Positions 1-14,900 of a stretch of 64,000 bases of DNA are shown piece by piece. The DNA is from Arcuatula senhousia (lineage: Eukaryota; Mollusca; Bivalvia; Mytilida; Mytilidae). Positions within the stretch are counted from its first letter, which is position 1. Every line of letters begins with the position of its first letter. The translations under genes and the position numbers were made by a program. A model generated the notes under the pieces. The model was not told where the DNA came from and did no database searches. It saw only the letters and a program-made list of their open reading frames with translations. The stretch is from assembly GCA_963971305.1 (NCBI GenBank), contig OZ020307.1, positions 55,053,702 to 55,117,701 on the forward strand, in the 5' to 3' direction.

Positions 1-3000
1 TAAATCGTGTCAGACAAGTCTGACTACCAGGCTTGTGATTACCCTCGGGGACCTCTGGTCCACCAGCAGCGGTTATCGCCCAGTGAATTCAAAATTACAA
101 ATACCAAAATGCGGGTATGGACGGTTAATTTGGATATGCTATATATCGATATTTCAAGGAGTTACCTCTCATCAGTAGCATTTAAGTCAAAATATTGGAA
201 GGTCACATTCCCAAACTGTTGAAAACGAAAAGTACTTAAAACCAAAACGTTCGAACAAGGAAGCCAAATCCAGCACCGAGGATATCGACCATGTGCATTA
301 CAAGGAAAGAAACCTGGTGTTTTAAACAATTTTGAATTTTAAAAACGGAAATTTCAGCGACAAAAATATTAGAAATTTTATGGTAAATCGTGTCAGACAA
401 GTCTGACTACCAGGCTTGTGATTACCCTCGGGGACCTCTGGTCCACCAGCAGCGGTTATCGCCCAGTGAATTCAAAATTACAAATACCAAAATGCGGGTA
501 TGGACGGTTAATTTGGATATGCTATATATCGATATTTCAAGGAGTTACCTCTCATCAGTAGCATTTAAGTCAAAATATTGGAAGGTCACATTCCCAAACT
601 GTTGAAAACGAAAAGTACTCAAAACCAAAACGTTCGAACAAGGAAGCCAAATCCAGCACCGAGGATATCGACCATGTGCATTACAAGGAAAGAAACCTGG
701 TGTTTTAAACAATTTTGAATTTTAAAAACGGAAATTTCAGCGACAAAAATATTAGAAATTTTATGGTAAATCGTGTCAGACAAGTCTGACTACCAGGCTT
801 GTGATTACCCTCGGGGACCTCTGGTCCACCAGCAGCGGTTATCGCCCAGTGAATTCAAAATTACAAATACCAAAATGCGGGTATGGACGGTTAATTTGGA
901 TATGCTATATATCGATATTTCAAGGAGTTACCTCTCATCAGTAGCATTTAAGTCAAAATATTGGAAGGTCACATTCCCAAACTGTTGAAAACGAAAAGTA
1001 CTCAAAACCAAAACGTTCGAACAAGGAAGCCAAATCCAGCACCGAGTATATCGACCATGTGCATTACAAGGAAAGAAACCTGGTGTTTTAAACAATTTTG
1101 AATTTTAAAAACGGAAATTTCAGCGACAAAAATATTAGAAATTTTATGGTAAATCGTGTCAGACAAGTCTGACTACCAGGCTTGTGATTACCCTCGGGGA
1201 CCTCTGGTCCACCAGCAGCGGTTATCGCCCAGTGAATTCAAAATTACAAATACCAAAATGCGGGTATGGACGGTTAATTTGGATATGCTATATATCGATA
1301 TTTCAAGGAGTTACCTCTCATCAGTAGCATTTAAGTCAAAATATTGGAAGGTCACATTCCCAAACTGTTGAAAACGAAAAGTACTCAAAACCAAAACGTT
1401 CGAACAAGGAAGCCAAATCCAGCACCGAGGATATCGACCATGTGCATTACAAGGAAAGAAACCTGGTGTTTTAAACAATTTTGAATTTTAAAAACGGAAA
1501 TTTCAGCGACAAAAATATTAGAAATTTTATGGTAAATCGTGTCAGACAAGTCTGACTACCAGGCTTGTGATTACCCTCGGGGACCTCTGGTCCACCAGCA
1601 GCGGTTATCGCCCAGTGAATTCAAAATTACAAATACCAAAATGCGGGTATGGACGGTTAATTTGGATATGCTATATATCGATATTTCAAGGAGTTACCTC
1701 TCATCAGTAGCATTTAAGTCAAAATATTGGAAGGTCACATTCCCAAACTGTTGAAAACGAAAAGTACTCAAAACCAAAACGTTCGAACAAGGAAGCCAAA
1801 TCCAGCACCGAGGATATCGACCATGTGCATTACAAGGAAAGAAACCTGGTGTTTTAAACAATTTTGAATTTTAAAAACGGAAATTTCAGCGACAAAAATA
1901 TTAGAAATTTTATGGTAAATCGTGTCAGACAAGTCTGACTACCAGGCTTGTGATTACCCTCGGGGACCTCTGGTCCACCAGCAGCGGTTATCGCCCAGTG
2001 AATTCAAAATTACAAATACCAAAATGCGGGTATGGACGGTTAATTTGGATATGCTATATATCGATATTTCAAGGAGTTACCTCTCATCAGTAGCATTTAA
2101 GTCAAAATATTGGAAGGTCACATTCCCAAACTGTTGAAAACGAAAAGTACTCAAAACCAAAACGTTCGAACAAGGAAGCCAAATCCAGCACCGAGGATAT
2201 CGACCATGTGCATTACAAGGAAAGAAACCTGGTGTTTTAAACAATTTTGAATTTTAAAAACGGAAATTTCAGCGACAAAAATATTAGAAATTTTATGGTA
2301 AATCGTGTCAGACAAGTCTGACTACCAGGCTTGTGATTACCCTCGGGGACCTCTGGTCCACCAGCAGCGGTTATCGCCCAGTGAATTCAAAATTACAAAT
2401 ACCAAAATGCGGGTATGGACGGTTAATTTGGATATGCTATATATCGATATTTCAAGGAGTTACCTCTCATCAGTAGCATTTTAGTCAAAATATTGGAAGG
2501 TCACATTCCCAAACTGTTGAAAACGAAAAGTACTCAAAACCAAAACGTTCGAACAAGGAAGCCAAATCCAGCACCGAGGATATCGACCATGTGCATTACA
2601 AGGAAAGAAACCTGGTGTTTTAAACAATTTTGAATTTTAAAAACGGAAATTTCAGCGACAAAAATATTAGAAATTTTATGGTAAATCGTGTCAGACAAGT
2701 CTGACTACCAGGCTTGTGATTACCCTCGGGGACCTCTGGTCCACCAGCAGCGGTTATCGCCCAGTGAATTCAAAATTACAAATACCAAAATGCGGGTATG
2801 GACGGTTAATTTGGATATGCTATATATCGATATTTCAAGGAGTTACCTCTCATCAGTAGCATTTTAGTCAAAATATTGGAAGGTCACATTCCCAAACTGT
2901 TGAAAACGAAAAGTACTCAAAACCAAAACGTTCGAACAAGGAAGCCAAATCCAGCACCGAGGATATCGACCATGTGCATTACAAGGAAAGAAACCTGGTG

Positions 3001-3462
3001 TTTTAAACAATTTTGAATTTTAAAAACGGAAATTTCAGCGACAAAAATATTAGAAATTTTATGGTAAATCGTGTCAGACAAGTCTGACTACCAGGCTTGT
3101 GATTACCCTCGGGGACCTCTGGTCCACCAGCAGCGGTTATCGCCCAGTGAATTCAAAATTACAAATACCAAAATGCGGGTATGGACGGTTAATTTGGATA
3201 TGCTATATATCGATATTTCAAGGAGTTACCTCTCATCAGTAGCATTTTAGTCAAAATATTGGAAGGTCACATTCCCAAACTGTTGAAAACGAAAAGTACT
3301 CAAAACCAAAACGTTCGAACAAGGAAGCCAAATCCAGCACCGAGGATATCGACCATGTGCATTACAAGGAAAGAAACCTGGTGTTTTAAACAATTTTGAA
3401 TTTTAAAAACGGAAATTTCAGCGACAAAAATATTAGAAATTTTATGGTAAATCGTGTCAGAC
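1..3462. repeat. 383-bp satellite array, nine near-identical head-to-tail monomers
   Basis: The unit beginning TAAATCGTGTCAGAC recurs at 1, 384, 767, 1150, 1533, 1916, 2299, 2682 and 3065, an exact 383-bp period, and a tenth unit starts at 3448 but breaks off after about 15 bases. Monomers differ by only a few substitutions: unit 1 has CTTAAAAC where the others have CTCAAAAC, unit 3 has GAGTATATC for GAGGATATC, and units 7-9 share CATTTTAG for CATTTAAG. A 71-codon frame runs through units 1-6 but starts at GTG, and the shared T in units 7-9 closes it, so I read it as non-coding. The array is open at the left window edge. The low divergence implies recent amplification or homogenisation. Confidence 0.97.
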
Positions 3463-6400
3463 AGGCTTGTATACATCCTGTATACTGATAAACAATCACT
3501 CTATACACCTACCTCCTTGGGAACATCATCCTGTACACTGATATACAGTAACTTTATACATCTGCCTCCTGGGGAACATCATCCTGTACACTGGTATACA
3601 GTTTCTCTACAAACATGCCTCCTAGGGAACATCAACCTGTACACTGGTATTCAGTTTCTCTACAAACCTGCCTCCTGGAGAACATCATCCTGTACACTGA
3701 TATAAAGTCACTCTATACACCTCCCTCCTGGGGAACATCATCCTGTACACTGATTTACAGTCAATCTACCTGCCTCCTGGGAAACATCATCCCGTTTGAT
3801 ATACAGTCACTATACAAACCTGCATTCTAAGGAACATCATCCTTTACACAGATATACAGTCATTCTACACACCTGCCTCCTGGGGAACATCATCATGTAC
3901 ACTGATATACAGTCTCTTTAAAAATCTGCCTCCTGGGGAACATCTTCCTGTTTACTGATATACAGTCACCTTACACCTCTGCCTCATGGGGAACATCATC
4001 GTGTACACTGATATGCAGTCTCTCTACAAACCTACCTCCTGGGGAACATCATCCTGTACACTGATATACAGTAACTTTATACATCTGCTTCCCGGGGAAT
4101 ATCATGTACACTGATAAACACTCTCTCTTCACACCTGCCTCCTCGGGAACACCATCCTGTACACAAATATACATTCACCACTCTGCACACCTACCTCCTT
4201 GGGAACATTATTCTGTACACTGATATACAGTCACTATACACACTTGCCTCCTGGAGAACATCATCCTGTATACTGATTAAAAATCACTCAACACACCTAC
4301 CTCCTTGGGAACATCATCCTGTACACTGATATACAGTCACTATACACACTTGCCTCCTGGGGAACATCATCCTGTATTCTGATATTCAGTCACCCTACAC
4401 ACCTGCCTCCTGGGGAACATCATCCTTCACGCTTATATGCATACTCTCTACAAACCTGCCTCCTGGGAAACATCATCCTGTACACTGATATACAGTCACC
4501 CTACACACCTGCCTCCTGGGGAACGTCATCCTGTATAACTGATATACAGTTACTCTACAAACCTGCCTCCTGGGGAACATCATCCAGCAGACAAACATCC
4601 AGTCTCTCAACAAACCTGCCTCATAGGGAACATCATTTTGTACACTGATATGCACACACCGTACACACCTGCCTCCTGGGGAACATCATCCTGTACTCTG
4701 ATATACAGTATCTCTACAAACCTACCTCCTGGGGACTATCATCCTCTACTCTAATATAAAGTCACTATCTACACGTGCAACCTGGGGAAGATCATCTTGT
4801 TCACTTATATAAAGTCTCTCTACAAACGTGCCTCCTGGGGAACATCCCTCTGTACACAGATATACAGTCTCTCTAAAAACCTGCCTCATGGGGAACATCA
4901 TCATTTACACTGATATACAGTCAGCCTACACACCTATCACCTTGGGAACATCATCTTGTACACTGATATAAAGACACTATACACACCTGCCTCCTGGGGA
5001 ACATAATCCTGTACACTGGTATACAGTTTCTCTACAAACATACCTCTTGGGGAACATCATCCTGTACACTGCTATACAGTCACTATACATACTTGCCTCA
5101 TCCTTTATACTGATATACAGTTACTCTACAAACCTGCCTCCTGGGAAACATCATCCTGTATACTGATATACAGTCTCTCTACAAACCTGCCTTCCAGGGA
5201 ACATCATCCTGTACACTGCTATACAGTCACTATACATACTTGCCTCATCCTTTATACTGATACACAGTCACTCCACAAACCTGCCTCCCGGGGAACATCA
5301 TCCTGTATACTGATATACAGTCTCTCTACAAACCTGCCTTCCAGGGAACATCATCCTGTACAATGATATACAGTCACCCTACACACCTGCGTCCTGGGGA
5401 TTATCATCTTGTATACTGATAAACAATCACTTTATACACCTACCTCCTGGGGAACATCATCCTGTACACTGATTTACAGTCAATCTACCTGCCTCCTGGG
5501 AAACATCATCCCGTTTGATATACAGTCACTATACAAACCTGCATTCTAAGGAACATCATCCTTTACACAGATATACAGTCATTCTACACACCTGCCTCCT
5601 GGGGAACATTATCATGTACACTGATATACAGTCTCTTTAAAAATCTGCCTCCTGGGGAACATCTTCCTGTATACTGATATACAGTCACCCTACACCTCTG
5701 CCTCATGGGGAACATCATCATGTACACTGATATGCAATCTTTCTACAAACCTACCTCCTGGGGAACATCATCCTGTACACTGATATACAGTAACTTTATA
5801 CATCTGCTTCCCGGGGAATATCATGTACACTGATAAACACTCTCTCTTCACACCTGCCTCCTCGGGAACACCATCCTGTACACAAATATACATTCACCAC
5901 TCTGCACACCTACCTCCTTGGGAACATTATCCTGTACACTGATATACAGTCACTATACACACCTGCCTCCTGGGGAACATCATCCTGTATTCTGATATAC
6001 AGTCACCCTACACACCTGCCTCCTGGGGAACATCATCCTCCACGCTTATATGCAGACTCTCTACAAACCTGCCTCCTGGGAAACATCATCCTGTACACTG
6101 ATTTACAGTCACACCACACACCTGCCTCCTGGTGAACGTCATCCTGTATACTGATATACAGTCACTCTACACACCTGCCTCCTTGGGAACGTCATCCTGT
6201 ATAACTGATATACAGTTACTCTACAAACCTGCCTCCTGGGGAACATCATCCAGCAGACAAACATCCAGTCTCTCAACAAACCTGCCTCATAGGGAACATC
6301 ATTTTGTACACTGATATGCACTCACCGTACACACCTGCCTCCTGGGGAACATCATCCTGTACTCTGATATACAGTTTCTCTACAAACCTACCTCCTGGGG

Positions 6401-9400
6401 ACTATCATCCTCTACTCTAATATAAAGTCACTATCTACACGTGCAACCTGGGGAAGATCATCCTGTTCACTTATATACAGTCTCTCTACAAACGTGCCTC
6501 CTGGGGAACATCCCTCTGTACACAGCTATACAGTCTCTCTAAAAACCTGCCTCATGGGGAACATCATCATTTACACTGATATACAGTCAGCCTACACACC
6601 TATCACCTTGGGAACATCATCCTGTACACTGATATAAAGACACTATACACACCTGCCTCCTGGGGAACATAATCCTGTACACTGGTATACAGTTTCTCTA
6701 CAAACATACCTCTTGGGGAACATCATCCTGTACACTCCTATACAGTCACTATACATACTTGCCTCATCCTTTATACTGATATACAGTTACTCTAAAAACC
6801 TGCCTCCTGGGGACCATCATCCTGTATACTGATATATAGTCACTCCACACACCTGCCTCCCGAGGAACATCATCCTGTATACTGATAAACAGTCACTCTT
6901 CACACCTGCCTCCTTGGGAACATCTACCTGTTATCTGATATAAAGTCACTCTATACATCTTCCTCCTGGGGAACATCATCCTGTACACTGATAGACAGTC
7001 ACTCTACACAACTGCCTCCTGGGGAACATCATCATGTACACTGATAAAGAGTCAATCTACAAACCTGCCTCCTAGGGAACATCATCCCGTACACTGATAA
7101 ACAGTCAATCTACAAACCTGCCTCCTAGGAAACATCATCCCGTACACTGATATACAGTCACTCTACACACCTGCCTTCTGAGGAACATCATCCTGTATAC
7201 TAATATACAGTCACTCTACAAACCTGCCTCCTTGGGAGCATCATTCCGCACACTTATATACAGTCACTCTACAAACCTGCCTCCTTGGGAGCATCATTCC
7301 GCACACTTATATACAGTCTCTCTACAAACCTGCTTCCTAGGGAACATCATCCCTTACACTGATATACAGTCTCTCTACAAACCTGCTTTCTGGGGAAAAT
7401 CATTCTGTACACTGATATACAGTCACCCTACACACCTGCCTTCTGGGGATCATCATCCTGTATACTGATTAACAATCACTCTACACACCTACCTCCTGGG
7501 GAAGATCACCCTGTCTACTGATATACAGTCACTATACACACCTGCCTTCTGGGGATCATCATCCTGTATACTGATATACAGTCACTTTATACCAGGGAAC
7601 ATCATCCCGTACATTATAAACAGTCAATCTACAAACTTGCCTCCTGGGGAACATCATCCAGCAGACAAACATCCAGTCTCTTTACAAAGCTGCCTCCTAG
7701 GGAGCACCATCTTGTACACAGATATACAGGCTCTCTACAAACCTGCCTCCTTGGGAGCATCATCCCGCACACTTATATACAGTCTCTCTACAAACCTGCT
7801 TTTTTTGGAAAATCATCCTCTACACTGATATACAGTCACCCTACACACCTGCCTCCTGGGGAACATCATCCTGTACACTGATTTACAGTCAATCTACCTG
7901 CCTCGTGGGAAACATCATCCCGTTTGATATACAGTCACTATACAAACCTGCATTCTAAGGAACATCATCCTTTACACAGATATACATTCATTCTACACAC
8001 CTGCCTCCTGGGGAATATCATGATGTACACTGATATACAGTCTCTTTTAAAATCTGCCTCCTGGGGAACATCTTCCTGTATACTGATATACAGTCACCCT
8101 ACACCTCTGCCTCATGGGGAACATCATCATGTACACTGATATGCAGTCTCTCTACAAACCTACCTCCTAGGGAACATCATCCATAAGACAAACATCCAGT
8201 CTCTCAACAAATCTGCCTCATAGGAACATCATTTTGTACACTGATATGCACTCACCGTACACACCTGCCTCTTTAGAAACATCATCCTGTACGCTGATAT
8301 ACAGTTTCTCTACAAACCTACCTCCTGGGGACTATCATCCTCTACTCTAATATAAAGTCACTATCTACACGTGCAACCTGGGGAGGATCATCCTGTTCAC
8401 TGATATACAGTCTCTCTACAAACGTGCCTCCTGGTGAACATCCCTCTGTACACTCTAAAAACCTGCCTCATGGGGAACATCATCATTTACACTGATATAC
8501 AGTCATTCTACACTCCTGCCTCCTGGGGATCAATATCATATACACTGATATACAGTCTCTTTAAAAATCTGCCTCCTGGGGAACATCATCTTGTATACTG
8601 ATATACAGTCACCCTACACTTCTGCCTCATTGAGAACATCATCATGTACACTGATATGCAGTCTCTCTACAAACCTGCATTCTAAGGAACATCATCATTT
8701 ACACAGATATACAGTCATTCTACACACCTGCCTGCTGGTGAACATCACCATGTACACTGATATACAGTCTTTTTAAAAATCTGCCTCCTGGGGAACATCT
8801 TCCTGTATACTGATATACAGTCACCCTACACCTCTGCCTCATGGGGAACATTATCATGTACACTGATATACAGTAACTTTATACATCTGCTTCCTGGGGA
8901 ATATCATGTACACTGATATACACTCTCTTTTCACACCTGCCTCCTCGGGAACACCATCCTGTACACAAATATACATTCACTCTACACACCTAGCTCCTTG
9001 GGAACATTATCCTGTACACTGATATACAGTCACTAAAAACACCTGTCTCCTGGGGAACATCATCGTGTATTCTGATATACAGTCACCCTACACACCTGCT
9101 TCCTGGGGAACATCATCATCCACGATTATATGCAGTCTCTCTACAAGCCTGTCTCCTGAAGAACATCAACCAGTACACTGATATCCAGTCACACCACACA
9201 CCTGCCTCCTGGGGAACATCATCATGTATACTGATATACAGTCACCCTACACAACTGCTTCCTGGGGAACGTCATCCTGTATAACTGATATACAGCCACT
9301 CTACAAACCTGCCTCCTGGGGAACATCATCCAGCAGAAAAACATCCAGTCTCTCTACAAACCTGCCTCCTAGGGAACATCATCTTGTACACTGATATGCA

Positions 9401-11105
9401 CTCACCGTTCACGCCTGCCTCCTGGGGAACATCATCATGTACACAGATATACAGGCTCTCTACAAACCTGCCTCCGTGGGAACATCATCCTGTACACTGA
9501 TATGCAGTCACCCTGCACACCTACATCATTGGGAACATCATCCTGTACACTGATATACAGACACTATACACAACTGCCCCCTGGGGAACATCATCCTGTA
9601 CACTGATACACAGACACAATACACAACTGTCCCCTTGGGAACATCATCCTGTACATTGGTATACAGTTTCTCTTCAAACCTGCCTCCTGGGGAACATCAT
9701 CCTCTACTCTGATATAAAGCACTCTCTACACCTGCAACCTGGGGAATATCATCCTGTACACTGATATACAGTCTCTCTACAACCCCGCCTCTTGGGGAAC
9801 ATCACCCTGTACAAAATAAAATCTGCCTCCTGGGGAACATCATCCTGTACACTGATCTACAGTCACTCTACATACCTACCTTCTTGGGAACATCATCCTG
9901 TACACTGATATACAGAAACTATAGAAACCTGCCTCCTGGAGATCATCATCCTGTACACTTGTATACAGTTTCTCTACAAACCTGCCTCCTGGGGAACATC
10001 ATCCTATACTTTGATATAAAGTCACTCTATACACCTGCCTCCTGGCCATGGGAACATCATGCTGTACACTGATACACAGTTTCTCTACAAACCTGCCTCC
10101 TGAAGAACATCATCTTGTACACTTATATACAGTCACTCTACACACCTGCCTTCTGGGGAACATCCTGAATATTGATAGACAGTCACTCTACAAACCTACC
10201 TCCTGGGGAACATCATCCTGCTCACTTATATACAGTCTCTCTACAAACCTGCCTCCTGGGGAACATCATCCTGTACACTGATATACCGTCACCCTACACA
10301 CCTACCTCCTGGGGAACATCATCCTGTAAAACTGATACACAGTCACTCTACACAACTGCCTGCTGTGGAACATCACCCTGTACACTGATAAACAGTCAAT
10401 TTACCTGCCTCCTGGGAAACATTATCCCGTACACTGGTATACAGTCACTCTACAAACCTATATTCTGGGGAACATCATCCTTTACACAGATATGCAGTCA
10501 TTCTACACACTTGCATCCTGGGGAACATCATCATGTACACTGATATACAGTCTCTTTAAAAATCTGACTCCTGGGGAACATCATCCTGTATACTGATATG
10601 CAGTCCCCCTACACCTCTGCCTCATGGGGAACATTATCATGAAAACTGATATGCAGTCTCTCTACAAATCTGCATTCTAAGGAACATCATCCTGTACACT
10701 GATATAGAGTTACTTTATACATCTGCCTCCTGGGGAATATCATGTACACTGATTAACACCTGCCTCCTCGGGAACACCATCCTGTACACAAATATACATT
10801 CACTCTACACACCTACCTCCTTGGGAACATTATCCTGTACACTGGTATACAGTCACTATACACACCTGCCTCCTGTGGAACATCATCCTCCACAAACCTG
10901 CCTCCTGGGGAACATCAAACTGTACACTGATATACAGTCACTCCACACACCTGCCTCTTGGGGAACATCAACCAGTATAACTGATATACAGTCACCCTAC
11001 AAACCTGCCTCCTGGGGAACATCATCCTGTATAACTGATATACAGTCACCCTACACACCTGCCTCCTGGGGAACATCTTCCTGTATATTGATATACAGTC
11101 ACTCC
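3463..11105. repeat. 53-bp minisatellite, block 1 (about 140 copies)
   Basis: The unit has three recurrent segments: CCTGCCTCCTGGGGAACATC, then ATCCTGTACACTGATATACA, then GTCACTCTACAAA. Units are mostly 52-53 bp with many substitutions and small indels. There is higher-order structure: a variant string containing CATCCCGTTTGATATACAG recurs near 3784, 5503 and 7914, and the stretch around 4473-4655 is repeated almost exactly at 6139-6321. Since 53 is not a multiple of three, all frames are read in turn, which explains the many short repetitive open frames (up to ~120 codons) on both strands. I see no promoter, splice or start context for them and treat them as shadows. Confidence 0.95.
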
Positions 11106-11952
11106 GCAGGTTGATTAATGCACTTTTCCGGAAAATCGTCCGTTTCCCGACCATTTCAATCATAAAAAATTAAGAATCAATTATAAAGTTATTTAATATC
11201 GAAAAGAAACAGGAATTTGATATGTATTTAGAAAATATGTAAATGCGTTAAAATACTGCTCATATAGTACCATAAATAAGTATCCATGGCAACCATTTTG
11301 TCTGCAACATGACTTTTCTCGGATTTGGAAACTGAAGTTTAGCACACCGATAAGCACCATCGAATTGATTAAAAATTATTTATTTGGGTTCGTTTTTGAT
11401 CAATTTATTTAGATTAAGGTGTTCATTGTTGATAATGTTAAGAATGATTTTAATTTTTTGATGCAAAGGGTAAATCAGAATGAGAAAAACTGCGTTTTTC
11501 ATCTTGATATCAATTTTTTGTTATAATTTTCAAAAATACAAAAGAATGAGCAGCAATTCTCAAATTCTATATTTTATGATCTATCATGTGGTGAAATTCT
11601 TAAACAATCGATGTCGATCTTCGGGGTGCTAAATCCGATTTAAGAAACGAGGTATCAAATTTCGTCTGATTTGCCAAATAAGGTAAAAGGGGCGGGACTT
11701 AATTTCCAATAGAAAGTTCTTCTATTCGGGTTTTTCTAACTATATATTGAGTTATATTAATAAAATATAATGGTTTTGATAACTGTAAAAAATTATTTCA
11801 GACTAAAGAAGACAATAAAACTACAAATATTGTATCAAATCTATATGGTACAGGCATTTTATTTTTCCGAGTATTCGTCGCAATAAGGGGGACAACTCTT
11901 GGAAACTTTTTTTTTAACTTTTGGCGGGACTAACGTCATTAAAATCACTGTG
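11106..11952. other. AT-rich spacer interrupting the minisatellite
   Basis: The 53-bp repeat stops near TACAGTCACTC and resumes near TGTCTACAAACCTGCC. Between them lie about 850 bp with no minisatellite similarity, no long open frame and no recognised repeat. Two related GC-rich words (GGGGCGGGACTTAA near 11690 and TGGCGGGACTAACG near 11922) sit in its right half. The flanks share the short word TCACT, which could be a target duplication, but that word is part of the minisatellite itself, so this is weak. It is either an insertion into the array or original DNA separating two arrays. Confidence 0.6.
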
Positions 11953-14900
11953 TCTACAAACCTGCCTCCTATGTAACATCATCCAGCAGACAAACATCCA
12001 GTCTCTCTACAAGCCTGCCTCCTAGGGAACATCATCTTGTACACTGATATGCACTCACCGTACACACCTGCATCCTCGGGAACATCATCATGTACACAGA
12101 TATACAGTCTCTCTTTACACTGATATACAATTTCTCTACAAACATACCTCCTGGGAAAATCATACTCTACTCTGATACAAAGTCACTATCTACACCTGTA
12201 TACAGTTTCTCTACAAACCTGCCTCTTGGGGAACATCATCCTGTACTCTGATATAAAGTCACTGTATACGCCTGCCTCCTGGCCATAGGAACATTATCCT
12301 GTACACTGATATACAGTCTCTACAAACCTGCCTCTTGGGGATCATCATCGTGTAGACTGATATACAGTCACCCTGCACATCTACTTCCTTGGGAACATCA
12401 TCCTGTACACTGATATACAGTCACTATCCATACCTGCCTCATCCTATATACTGATATACAGTCACTCTACAAACCTGCCTCTTAGGGAACATCTTCCTGT
12501 ACATAGATAAACAGTCTCTCTGCAAACCTGCCTCTTAGGGAACATCTTCCTGTACTCTGATTTAAAGCCACTCTATACACCTTCCTCCTGGGGAACATCA
12601 TGTACACTGATATACAGTCACTCTACACAACTGTCTGCTGTGGAACATCATCCTGTACACTGATAAACAGTCAATCTACCTGCCTCCTGGGAAACATTAT
12701 CCCGTACACTGGTATACAGTCACTCTACAAACCTATATTCTGGGGAACATCATCCTTTACACAGATATGCAGTCATTCTACACACCTGCATCCTGGAGAA
12801 CATCATCATGTACACTGATATACAGTCTCTTTAAAAATCTTACTCCTGGGGAACATCATCCTGTATACTGATATACAGTCACCCTACACCTCTGCCTCAT
12901 GGGGAACATCATCATGAAAACTGATATGCAGTCTCTCTACAAATCTGCATTCTAAGGAACATCATCCTGTACACTGATATACAGTTACTTTATACATCTG
13001 CCTCCTGGGGAATATCATGTTCACTGATTAACACCTGCCTCCTCGGGAACACCATCCTGTACACAAATATACATTCACTCTACACACCTACCTCCTTGGG
13101 AACATTATCCTGTACACTGGTATACAGTCACTATACACACCTGCCTTCTGGGGAACATCATCCTCCACAAACCTGCCTCCTGGGGAACATCAAACTGTAC
13201 ACTGATATACAGTCACTCCACACACCTGCCTCTTGGGGAACATCATCCTGTATAACTGATATACAGTCACCCTACAAACCTGCCTCCTGGGGAACATCAT
13301 CCTGTATAACTGATATATAGTCACTCTACAAACCTGCCTCCTGGGGAACATCATCCAGTATACTGATATACAATCACCCTACACACCTGCCTCCAGGGGA
13401 ACATTATACTGTATAACTAATTTACAGTCACTCTTCAAACCTGCCTCCTGGGGAACATCATCCTGTATAACTGATATACAGTCACCCTACACACCTGCCT
13501 CCTGGGGAACATCATCCTGTATATTGATATACAGTCACTCTACAAACCTGCCTCCTGGGTAACATCATCCAGCAGACAAACATCCAGTCTCTCTACAAAC
13601 CTGCCTCCTAGGGAACATCATCTTGTACACTGATATGCACTCACCGTACACACCTGCCTCATCGGGAACATCATCATGTACACAGATATACAGGCTCTCT
13701 TTACTCTGATATACAATTTCTCTACAAACATACCTCCTGGGAAAATCATACTCTACTCTGATATAAAGTCACTATCTACACCTGTATACAGTTTCTCTAC
13801 AAACCTGCCTCTTTGGGAACATCATCCTGTACTCTGATATAAAGTCACTCTATACGCCTGCCTCCTGGCCATAGGAACATTATCCTGTACACTGATATAC
13901 AGTCTCTCTACAAACCTGCCTCTTGGGGAACATCATCGTGTACACTGATATACAGTCACCCTGCACATCTACTTCCTTGGGAACATCATCCTGTACACTG
14001 ATATACAGTCACTATCCATACCTGCCTCATCCTATATACTGATATACAGTCACTCTACAAACCTGCCTCTTAGGGAACATCCTCCTGTACATAGATAAAC
14101 AGTCTCTCTGCAAACCTGCCTCTTAGGGAACATCCTCCTGTACTCTGATTTAAAGCCACTCTATACACCTTCCTCCTGGGGAACATCATGTACACTGATA
14201 TACAGTCACTCTACACAACTGCCTCCTGGGAATTATCATCCTGTACTCTGATATACAGTTTCTCTACAAACCTACCTCCTGGGGAACATCATCCTGTACA
14301 CTGATATACAGTCACTATCCATACCTGTCTCATCCTATATACTGATATACAGTCACTCTACAAACCTGCCTCTTAGGGAACATCCTCCTGTACATAGATA
14401 AACAGTCTCTCTGCAAACCTGCCTCTTAGGGAACATCTTCCTGTACTCTGATTTAAAGCCACTCTATACACCTTCCTCCTGGGGAACATCATGTACACTG
14501 ATATACAGTCACTCTACACAACTGCCTCCTGGGAATTATCATCCTGTACTCTGATATACAGTTTCTCTACAAACCTGCCTCCTGGGAAACATTATCCTGC
14601 ACACAAATATACAGTCATTCCATACACCTGCCTCCCGGGGAACATCATCATGTATGCTGATATACAGTCACTCAACAAACCTGCCTCCTGGGGAATATCA
14701 TTCTGCACACTTATATACAGTCTCTCTACAAACCTGTCTTCTGGGGAACATCATCCTGTACACTGATATACAGTCACCCTACACACCTGCCTCCTGGGGA
14801 TCATCATCCTGTATACTGATTAACAATCACTCAACACACCTACCTCCTTGGGAACATCATCCTGTACACTGATATACAGTCACTATACACACCTGCCTCC

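Noticed and set aside
7..2137. Six identical 71-codon frames in the satellite
   Set aside because: They start at GTG, lie inside each 383-bp unit, and are closed by a single-base variant in units 7-9, with no selection signal. Treated as satellite shadows.
1..3462. CRISPR-like interpretation of regular repeats
   Set aside because: The whole 383-bp unit is repeated with no variable spacers, and the genome is clearly animal.
11106..11952. Clear TIR ends for the spacer (GTTGATTAATG / CATTAAAATCAC)
   Set aside because: The match is short and gapped, and the TCACT flank is part of the minisatellite, so it does not count as evidence for a transposon.
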